Positions 1 through 5,045 of a DNA stretch of 5,045 bases are shown in pieces. The position numbers and the translations under genes are program-made. Every line of letters starts with the position of its first letter. Within the stretch, counting starts at the first letter, position 1. The stretch comes from Flavobacterium sp. (lineage in GTDB: Bacteria > Bacteroidota > Bacteroidia > Flavobacteriales > Flavobacteriaceae): positions 1 through 5,045 of the forward strand of contig JADMKR010000091.1 of NCBI GenBank assembly GCA_015478765.1, in the 5' to 3' direction. Under the pieces are notes generated by a model. The model searched no databases and was not told the origin of the DNA. It worked only from the letters and a program-made list of their open reading frames with translations.

Positions 1-926
1 CGAAGGTACATTCCGGCTTCGGAAACTATGTCCGTTACCTGGTTGGATTTTTTATAATTTTCACCACTTTGCTCCACAGCGCCCAGCTCGTCTTCTATAA
101 GTGCAATTCGCTCATCAATAAACTTAGATGTATTTTTGAATATCATCCCTTTATCCGTTACCGCATCCAGATTGTAATTGTGAATCAGCGCATTTAGGAA
201 CTCCTCTGCCCGCTTCGGCACTGCATCGGTAACTGTAAGCGACACTACACTAGTCTTTTCATCGACCAGGCCAACACTGATGCGGCCTTTATAACTTTGC
301 GCCATTCGAAGTGTGGGAATCGCAGTAACCGTCACCTTCAATGAACTTCCACTATTGGCTGTGTTTAATATGGTAAAATTCGAAGACGGATGTTTTACCT
401 GTTGGCCAAATTTGTATGTACCTATAAGCTCTTCGTCGGCATTGTATAAAGTATATGAGTCACCGCCGGAAGACTGAACCGTCAGCCGCAAATTCTTTTT
501 CAGTAGAGATGGATTGTCTAAAACCAACTTGATTGGCGTACTTCGATATAGCTCCAAAGTTTTTATATTCCCTTCGGTGAAGTAGCGAATATTCAGCTCC
601 AGCTCTTTTACGGCATGCTCAATAATCGTTCTGGACTTAATGATTTGGATTTCATTATCGGCCGTACTCTTGACCTTCCCCATCATATCCATTTCAGTAA
701 GCGAAACCAGATCGGATACCATACCACCTTTTTTGTCATCTTTCACTAAAATAAGAGCCGAAGCACTATACATGGGAATGGCATACCGAAGATATATCGA
801 AGCCAGCAAAAGACAAACGATAATACCTAGAGCAAACCAATACCATTTCGACAGATAATGTACGATCTGATATTTTAAATTAATGGGCTTTTTCTGAAAG
901 TCTTGGTTGCTAATTGGCGTCTGCAT
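1..926 (-). CDS. Wzc-like polysaccharide co-polymerase (Wzz domain), partial at its C-terminus
   Basis: This is an inner-membrane protein of capsule or exopolysaccharide export that controls chain length and contacts the OPX lipoprotein across the periplasm. The ATG at 926-924 opens a frame with no stop before the window edge: 308 full codons are visible. Bacteroidota relatives are usually about 750-820 residues, so more than half is missing. Residues about 28-46 form a hydrophobic first membrane helix, followed by RYAIPMYSASALILVKDD, the usual start of the Wzz periplasmic domain. Residues 215-308 (SVGLVDEK, then NTSKFIDERI, YKKSNQVTD) match the helical part of the family. The second membrane helix and the expected C-terminal tyrosine kinase (Walker A, Tyr cluster) lie outside the window, so the kinase is an inference. 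The start is 7 bp after the OPX stop, which implies co-expression. No Shine-Dalgarno sequence precedes it. This long open frame begins inside the window and runs off its edge. Confidence 0.93.
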   Translation of the reverse strand, partial: MQTPISNQDFQKKPINLKYQIVHYLSKWYWFALGIIVCLLLASIYLRYAIPMYSASALILVKDDKKGGMVSDLVSLTEMDMMGKVKSTADNEIQIIKSRTIIEHAVKELELNIRYFTEGNIKTLELYRSTPIKLVLDNPSLLKKNLRLTVQSSGGDSYTLYNADEELIGTYKFGQQVKHPSSNFTILNTANSGSSLKVTVTAIPTLRMAQSYKGRISVGLVDEKTSVVSLTVTDAVPKRAEEFLNALIHNYNLDAVTDKGMIFKNTSKFIDERIALIEDELGAVEQSGENYKKSNQVTDIVSEAGMYL

Positions 927-933
927 TTGTGAA

Positions 934-1704
934 CTAACGTGTTGTTAATGAAATAATAGTTATCAGAAGTGAGATAGCGGAGATTCCAACCGTCAGGTTA
1001 GGACCGATTACAGACGAGTTGATTCGCGTTTTATTCGGCTGCACATATACCACGTCATTCCGCGATAGAAAATAGTAGGGAGAATTGATGAAGTCCGTTG
1101 CAGTAATATCGATTTCCGCAATCGTACGTACACCGGCTTCTTCGCGCAAAAGCATGATATTGTTGCGCTTACCATAAACCGTGAGGTCGCCTGCTGCTGC
1201 AATAGCTTCCAACAAGGTTATTCGCTCGCCACTAATAGACTGCCGGCCAGGCGTTTTGACCTCACCAAGTACCGATATTTTAAAATTCATTATCCGAACA
1301 TTTACTCCGGGATTATTTAAATACGGCTTAAGCAATAATTTAATTTTATCTTCAACTTCAGATCTGGTAATGCCGGCAACTTTAATCTTTCCTAAAACAG
1401 GGAAATCAATTTCTCCCTTTTCATCAACAAGGTAGGTTAGCAGTTCAGTATTTCTGGCCGTAGTGGTTTCGGTACTTCGTGCATTCAGGAACATGAGGTT
1501 ATATGGAGAAGCCAGTTCGGGCTCATCAGCTGTTACCGTTATAAGTAGATTATCATCGGGCTCAAGCAAACCACCATAAAGATCCACCTTCGACGGTACC
1601 GATTCGGAATCCTGAAGGTACAAAAATGATTTTCGCGAAGCGCATGAAGATAGTACTGCGACGAGTAAAAAAGCGGTAAAAAGATAATATATTTTTATTC
1701 TCAT
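934..1704 (-). CDS. Wza-like outer-membrane polysaccharide export lipoprotein (OPX; Poly_export + SLBB)
   Basis: This 256-residue protein is predicted to form the outer-membrane end of the polysaccharide export channel. Residues 1-20 are a lipoprotein signal peptide ending in the lipobox LSSC, with Cys21 as the lipidated residue. The following SRKSFLYLQD resembles the mature N-terminus of Bacteroidota relatives. Residues about 45-140 are the Poly_export domain (LEPDDNLLITV, then DEKGEIDFPVLGKIKVAG and NNPGVNVRI). Residues about 141-225 form one SLBB fold (SVLGEVKTPGRQ, LLEAIAAAGDLTVYGKR, NDVVYVQPNK). Residues about 236-253 are a hydrophobic C-terminal helix, in the place where Wza has its pore-forming helix. 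At 256 residues with one SLBB domain it is shorter than E. coli Wza (about 380), which is normal for this phylum. It starts 16 bp after the dehydratase stop and ends 7 bp before the Wzc-like gene, its likely partner. The upstream sequence is an AT-rich run of TAA-like triplets with no Shine-Dalgarno. Confidence 0.95.
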   Translation of the reverse strand: MRIKIYYLFTAFLLVAVLSSCASRKSFLYLQDSESVPSKVDLYGGLLEPDDNLLITVTADEPELASPYNLMFLNARSTETTTARNTELLTYLVDEKGEIDFPVLGKIKVAGITRSEVEDKIKLLLKPYLNNPGVNVRIMNFKISVLGEVKTPGRQSISGERITLLEAIAAAGDLTVYGKRNNIMLLREEAGVRTIAEIDITATDFINSPYYFLSRNDVVYVQPNKTRINSSVIGPNLTVGISAISLLITIISLTTR

Positions 1705-1720
1705 TTATTTATTATTATGG

Positions 1721-3670
1721 CTATTGATCTAATGTGGCAAACACCGAATTCATGCTTTTAAATTCAGGAACGATTTTTTTCATTTTTGAAACTATAATCT
1801 CATTTGAATTACCACTCACCGCTTCAAATAAATCAAGAATCATTCGGTCTACCGTCTCATATTCTTCGCAATCATCTTCGGCAATCATAATCTTTAAATT
1901 ATGCGTAGGCAAAGTTTTAGATGTATCGTTTAGTAGTTCCTCATAAAGTTTTTCACCCGGCCTCAGGCCAATAACCTTTATTTCAATGTCCTTATCGGGT
2001 TTATATCCCGCCAAACGTATCATTTTCTTTGCAAGGTCGAGAATTTTTACCGGTTTACCCATATCGAATATAAAAATTTCTCCACCTTTCCCCATGGCTC
2101 CCGCTTCAAGCACAAGTTGGCAGGCCTCGGGAATGGTCATGAAATATCGGATAATATCAGGATGAGTTATTGTAAGTGGACCGCCTTCTAGGATTTGCTT
2201 GGTAAATAATGGGACTATGGATCCATTCGACCCTAAAACGTTACCGAATCGCGTCGTGATGAATTTGGTACCATCGACGTTATCGCCGTTGTGAAATTGC
2301 AACGACTGAACGTATTTCTCGGCAATCCGCTTACTCGCACCCATAACGCTACTCGGATTTACAGCTTTATCAGTCGAAACCATTACAAATCGCTTAACAC
2401 CATATTGCAATGACAGGTCGGCAAGGCATTTTGTGCCCATAATATTGGTGAAAATAGCCTGTTCGGGATTCTCTTCAATTAGTGGGACGTGCTTGTACGC
2501 AGCAGCATGATATAGAACATCAGGCCTATAATTTGCAAAAACACGTTCCAGGATGTCCCGTGAACGGATATCGGCCAGCACCGAAATAATTTCGGTTCTT
2601 TTCGAGAGTGAAGAAATCTCGAGCTTTAGGCTATGCAGAGGCGTCTCGGCCTGATCAAGCATAATGATTTTTCTAGGGCCGAATTCGAGAACCTGTCTGG
2701 TAATCTCACTGCCTATCGACCCTGCGGCACCCGTTATCATTATTGTCATTCCCTGTAACTGCCCGGATATGGATTTCATATCGAGAACAATCGGCTTGCG
2801 CTCGAGTAAATCTTCAATTTCAAAGGTTTTGACTTTCTTCGATATCTGCTGTTCATCCTCCCAATCGGTAATCAGTGGAACAGTATACACCTTAAAATTA
2901 TATTCAAGGCACTCTTCCACGATAGAAACCACTTCTTCCCGCGTCAAACTCTTTTCTGCAATGATCAACGCGTCGGCTTTCATGGCGCGCAGAATTACAT
3001 GTACGTTTTTCGTCTGACTTACGATCGGCAAGTTCAAAATACTTTTAGAAGTCTTGCTGCGGTGAAACTTATCGATAAAACCCAATAACCGAAATCGCGC
3101 CGGCATTTCTGTTCGCAATGCATTGGCTACCGATATTGCATTCGCATCGGCACCATATATTACCGCCTTTACAAGCCGCTTTTTATCTTCATGGTGCATA
3201 TATCGCTCAAAGATATATTTTACCAAAATCCTGAATAAAAACAACAACAGGAACGAAATAATATGATTCACGAACAATCCCGTGTTCAAAAAAAGCTTTT
3301 CGCCTAGAAGAACTGGCGACAATAGGTTCAGAATAAAAAGAAATAGAAATGAAGCGGTAGTGGAAACTAATAATTTCACACCATCAATGAAGGTAGAATG
3401 CCTGATAATTCCGGCATACGTTCTGAAAATTAAAAAGAATGCGGCATTGGTCAGTATGACTGCCAAATAGCGCAACGGAGTATTTAAACTATCATTAAAG
3501 ACAACGTTCAAAGCACTTATAATGCAGAACGTGACGATACTGGCAACCGATACGATAAATACGTCGATCAGGAATATTATCCAGCGCGGAAGATAACCCA
3601 AAGTGCGTATCTTCCTGCCCGACACGGTTGCAAGGAACTCCCGAAAAATATCACGACCTTTTTGGCGCAT
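1721..3670 (-). CDS. Membrane-anchored UDP-GlcNAc 4,6-dehydratase, PglF/WbpM/CapD type
   Basis: This 649-residue nucleoside-diphosphate-sugar dehydratase is predicted to convert UDP-GlcNAc to the 4-keto-6-deoxy sugar, using bound NAD, on the cytoplasmic face of the membrane. Four hydrophobic helices lie at about 30-54, 66-88, 98-120 and 133-155. A first Rossmann-like domain follows (about 167-300, YGADANA). The catalytic short-chain dehydrogenase domain begins at about 308 with the NAD-binding GAAGSIG (314-320). Further motifs are HAAAYKHVP (388-396), STDKAV (432-437), RFGNVLGS (474-481) and LRPGEKLYEEL (569-579). The usual catalytic Tyr of YxxxK is Met443, with Lys447 four residues on and Asp434-Lys435 nine to eight before. 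This fits the large PglF/WbpM group, which keeps the C5 configuration, rather than the small FlaA1/PseB group that has Tyr and inverts C5. The full length matches WbpM-type enzymes, with no sign of truncation. The aminotransferase upstream is the expected next step in the pathway. The exact substrate is inferred from family and context. Confidence 0.95.
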   Translation of the reverse strand: MRQKGRDIFREFLATVSGRKIRTLGYLPRWIIFLIDVFIVSVASIVTFCIISALNVVFNDSLNTPLRYLAVILTNAAFFLIFRTYAGIIRHSTFIDGVKLLVSTTASFLFLFILNLLSPVLLGEKLFLNTGLFVNHIISFLLLFLFRILVKYIFERYMHHEDKKRLVKAVIYGADANAISVANALRTEMPARFRLLGFIDKFHRSKTSKSILNLPIVSQTKNVHVILRAMKADALIIAEKSLTREEVVSIVEECLEYNFKVYTVPLITDWEDEQQISKKVKTFEIEDLLERKPIVLDMKSISGQLQGMTIMITGAAGSIGSEITRQVLEFGPRKIIMLDQAETPLHSLKLEISSLSKRTEIISVLADIRSRDILERVFANYRPDVLYHAAAYKHVPLIEENPEQAIFTNIMGTKCLADLSLQYGVKRFVMVSTDKAVNPSSVMGASKRIAEKYVQSLQFHNGDNVDGTKFITTRFGNVLGSNGSIVPLFTKQILEGGPLTITHPDIIRYFMTIPEACQLVLEAGAMGKGGEIFIFDMGKPVKILDLAKKMIRLAGYKPDKDIEIKVIGLRPGEKLYEELLNDTSKTLPTHNLKIMIAEDDCEEYETVDRMILDLFEAVSGNSNEIIVSKMKKIVPEFKSMNSVFATLDQ

Positions 3671-3690
3671 TCACATAGGGGTATAATCGA

Positions 3691-3698
3691 CAAAAATA
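3691..3698 (-). promoter_or_regulatory. Possible internal promoter (-7 element only) before the dehydratase gene
   Basis: TATTTTTG on the minus strand (3698-3691) fits TAnnTTTG exactly and lies 20 bp before the dehydratase ATG, inside the 60-bp intergenic gap. There is no convincing TTTG-like -33 element 19-21 bases upstream. The gap is longer than the other two gene junctions (16 and 7 bp), which allows a secondary promoter. The AT-rich context makes a chance match likely. Confidence 0.22.
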
Positions 3699-3730
3699 TA
3701 TCAATTCTTACTAATATAGATTGAATTTTC

Positions 3731-4870
3731 CTAATATTTGAAGATTCGGTTAAATACAGTTAAAATACGATTCCGGTCTGTATGTGTCAGATTCGAACCC
3801 GATGGCAGGCAAAGCCCCGTTTCAAACAGTTCTTCGGCCACATTTCCGCCATAGTAAGAACAATTGGCAAAAACAGGTTGTAAGTGCATCGGTTTCCACA
3901 GCGGACGGCTTTCAATACTTTCCTGTTCGAGCGCAAGTCGCAATTCTTCGCGGGACACAGACGCCAATTCGGGATTGATTGTTATCGCAGTCAACCAATG
4001 ATTTGAAAAATAGTCATCAGTCGGCTCCGAAAGAACCTGAACTCCTGGAATATCTTTAAAATATTCGCGGTAAAAATCATTCATCGCCCTGCGAAGTTGC
4101 ACGTGTTTGTCGAGTACTTCCATCTGACCTCTGCCAATTCCAGCACAAATATTACTCAAACGATAATTATATCCAATTTCACTATGCTGATAATGGGGCG
4201 CATTGTCACGCGCCTGTGTGGCTAGAAAGACCGCTTTATCTTTCATTTCCTTCGATCGAACCACCATTGCCCCTCCTCCAGAGGTGGTGATGATTTTATT
4301 TCCGTTAAATGATAGAATCCCTATATCTCCAAACGTACCACACATCTGTTCTTTATAAGAACTCCCCAAAGCCTCGGCACTGTCCTCAAGAAGGGGAATG
4401 TCGTACTTCTGGGAGATCCGCTGAAGTTCCGCAACTTTAAAAGGCATGCCGTAAAGATGCACTGCAATAATGGCTTTGGGCTTCTTTCCTTTTGAAATCC
4501 GGTCAACAATAGCTTCTTCAAGAGCATGCGGACAAATATTCCAAGTGTCGCGCTCACTGTCAATAAACACAGGAGTTGCCCCAAGGTAAACGATAGGGTT
4601 AGCTGACGCCGAAAAAGTAAAACTTTGGCAAAGCACCTCATCCCCCGCCTTAACGCCAAGTAATACCAATCCCAGGTGAAGTGCCGCAGTTCCCGAACTA
4701 AGTGCTGCAACATGTATATCAGAATCCAGGTACTGTTCTAAATCCTGCTCAAATCCTGTAACATTTGGACCAAGTGGCGCCACCCAGTTTGTATCAAATG
4801 CAAGCTTAACAAACTCTTGTTCGGATCCTCCCATATGCGGTGAGGATAGCCATATTTTATCAGTTGCCAT
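3731..4870 (-). CDS. pglE: PglE-like UDP-4-keto-6-deoxy-GlcNAc 4-aminotransferase (DegT/DnrJ/EryC1 family)
   Basis: This 379-residue PLP-dependent cytosolic enzyme is predicted to transfer an amino group to C4 of the 4-keto sugar made by the neighbouring dehydratase, giving UDP-4-amino-4,6-dideoxy-GlcNAc. The sequence is full length for the family. Residues 8-15 (LSSPHMGG) and 30-35 (VAPLGP) form the typical N-terminus. SSGTAALHL (58-66) is the PLP phosphate loop. Asp163 in LEDSAEALGS should contact the PLP pyridine nitrogen. Lys192 in FNGNKIITTSGGG is the Schiff-base lysine. RPLWKPMH (322-329) and GLCLPSG (352-358) match the PglE branch in particular, as recalled from Campylobacter PglE; I could not run an alignment. 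The start is supported because the N-terminal motif begins only a few residues in. The gene is first in the visible operon, 60 bp before the dehydratase. A related 4-aminotransferase acting on another keto sugar (PseC- or WbpE-like) is possible but less likely given the partner enzyme. Confidence 0.92.
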   Translation of the reverse strand: MATDKIWLSSPHMGGSEQEFVKLAFDTNWVAPLGPNVTGFEQDLEQYLDSDIHVAALSSGTAALHLGLVLLGVKAGDEVLCQSFTFSASANPIVYLGATPVFIDSERDTWNICPHALEEAIVDRISKGKKPKAIIAVHLYGMPFKVAELQRISQKYDIPLLEDSAEALGSSYKEQMCGTFGDIGILSFNGNKIITTSGGGAMVVRSKEMKDKAVFLATQARDNAPHYQHSEIGYNYRLSNICAGIGRGQMEVLDKHVQLRRAMNDFYREYFKDIPGVQVLSEPTDDYFSNHWLTAITINPELASVSREELRLALEQESIESRPLWKPMHLQPVFANCSYYGGNVAEELFETGLCLPSGSNLTHTDRNRILTVFNRIFKY

Positions 4871-4886
4871 CTATTTATATTTTGTG

Positions 4887-4917
4887 CAAATTTATGGGTT
4901 TTAGGTGCATGTTCATA
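4887..4917 (-). promoter_or_regulatory. Candidate Bacteroidota-type promoter for the aminotransferase operon
   Basis: On the minus strand TAAATTTG (4894-4887) matches the Bacteroidota -7 consensus TAnnTTTG exactly. Nineteen bases upstream is TATG (4917-4914), a three-of-four match to the -33 element TTTG. Transcription would start near 4880, about 10 nt before the ATG at 4870, giving a very short leader. In AT-rich DNA such a match can arise by chance, so this is a plausible site, not a proven one. It would make the aminotransferase the first gene of the operon. Confidence 0.4.
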
Positions 4918-4972
4918 TTACGCCGTAGAATAATCCAAAATAAAGATAAAAGCTGTTAGTAAATACGGCAAT
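4917..4972. repeat. Imperfect inverted repeat around a 36-nt AT-rich loop
   Basis: ATT-ac-GCCGTA (4917-4927) pairs with TACGGC-AAT (4964-4972), giving nine base pairs interrupted by a two-base bulge. The 36-nt interior is AT-rich and shows no inner stem. The right part of the aminotransferase's candidate -33 element abuts the left arm. It could be the ends of a small repeated element, a regulatory site or chance. No T-run follows on either strand in terminator position. Confidence 0.3.
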
Positions 4973-4997
4973 TTGTCCACTCAGCGGCCAAAAAAAT

Positions 4998-5045
4998 CCG
5001 CGACCCGAGCGTAGCGAACAGGCGAAGCAAAATCTGCGCGATCTG
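4998..5045. repeat. GC-rich segment with short direct repeats at the window edge (possible intergenic repeat)
   Basis: This stretch is clearly richer in GC than the surrounding intergenic DNA. It contains short direct repeats: GCGAA at 5014-5018 and 5022-5026, and ATCTG at 5032-5036 and 5041-5045 within ATCTGCGCGATCTG. Runs of ATCTGCG-like units resemble intergenic repeats I recall from Bacteroidota genomes, but I cannot count copies here. It continues past the window. A terminator for an upstream minus-strand gene is an alternative, because seven T residues follow on that strand (4996-4990), but the stem is weak. Confidence 0.3.

Larger units (their letters stand above)
4871..5045. other. 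175-bp non-coding region upstream of the aminotransferase
   Basis: This is the longest stretch without a supported gene. From the aminotransferase outward it holds the candidate promoter (4887-4917), the imperfect inverted repeat (4917-4972), a seven-A run (4990-4996) and the GC-rich repeat-like segment (4998-5045). Two minus-strand frames remain open from the window edge, to 4956 and to 4913, but neither has a start codon in view or recognisable protein motifs. I see no tRNA, riboswitch or antiterminator gene here. Confidence 0.6.

Noticed and set aside
640..858. Plus-strand open frame of 72 codons
   Set aside because: It lies antisense inside the Wzc-like gene, whose protein has clear Wzz-domain features; the plus-strand product has no recognisable motif.
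1181..1435. Plus-strand open frame of 84 codons
   Set aside because: It is antisense to the SLBB and Poly_export coding region and is a composition shadow of that gene.
1705..1720. TAA-like triplet run between dehydratase and OPX genes as a phase-variable repeat
   Set aside because: The repeat is imperfect (a few TAA/TAAA units) and only 16 bp long; it is better explained as an AT-rich translation initiation region.
2664..3017. Plus-strand open frame of 117 codons
   Set aside because: It is antisense to the conserved dehydratase Rossmann region and has no family features or promoter.
1721..3670. Loss of the catalytic Tyr in the dehydratase as an inactivating change
   Set aside because: Met in place of Tyr, with retained Lys, is the normal state in the PglF/WbpM group, so it points to a subtype and not to inactivation.
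4321..4713. Minus-strand open frame of 130 codons in another frame of the aminotransferase
   Set aside because: The overlapping frame encodes the PLP-binding motifs of a full-length aminotransferase; this alternative is rich in Leu and Arg and shows no domain.
4913..5044. Minus-strand frame open from the window edge for 43 codons, ending at TGA (4915-4913)
   Set aside because: It has no start in view, no recognisable motif and crosses the repeat-like segment, where all three minus-strand frames are open for at least 20 codons from the edge. The tail of an upstream gene cannot be fully excluded without more sequence.
4990..5045. Rho-independent terminator on the minus strand
   Set aside because: Seven T residues follow a GC-rich stretch, but the best stem I find is six pairs with a bulge around a loop of about 30 nt, which is too weak to call.

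Overview
This window is an ordinary but well-preserved piece of a surface-polysaccharide locus from a member of the Bacteroidota, most likely Flavobacteriia or a close relative. The organism call is an inference from four things. The protein families have the Bacteroidota form. The DNA is AT-rich and the start codons have A/T-rich upstream sequence with no Shine-Dalgarno motif. Possible promoters match the TAnnTTTG -7 consensus. The order dehydratase, OPX lipoprotein, Wzc-like co-polymerase is common in that phylum.

All four genes lie on the minus strand, so transcription runs from high to low coordinates. Positions 5045-4871 are non-coding. This stretch holds a GC-rich, repeat-looking segment at the window edge, an imperfect inverted repeat and a candidate promoter. 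Next come a PglE-type sugar-nucleotide aminotransferase (4870-3731), a 60-bp gap with a possible second promoter, and a membrane-anchored PglF/WbpM/CapD-type UDP-N-acetylhexosamine 4,6-dehydratase (3670-1721). A 16-bp gap leads to an outer-membrane polysaccharide export (OPX, Wza-like) lipoprotein (1704-934). A 7-bp gap leads to the N-terminal 308 codons of a Wzc-like polysaccharide co-polymerase (926-1), which is cut off by the window edge.

The genes fall into two functional pairs. The dehydratase and the aminotransferase together would turn UDP-GlcNAc into UDP-4-amino-4,6-dideoxy-GlcNAc, the bacillosamine-type precursor; in known pathways an acetyltransferase (PglD) and a phosphoglycosyltransferase (PglC) then act, but neither is in this window. 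The OPX protein and the Wzc-like protein form the trans-envelope export pair of a Wzx/Wzy-type polysaccharide pathway. The tight spacing of the last three genes indicates one operon, with the aminotransferase probably its first gene.

I found no RNA gene, CRISPR array, insertion sequence, recombinase or obviously new system. The least explained sequence is the 175-bp stretch upstream of the aminotransferase.
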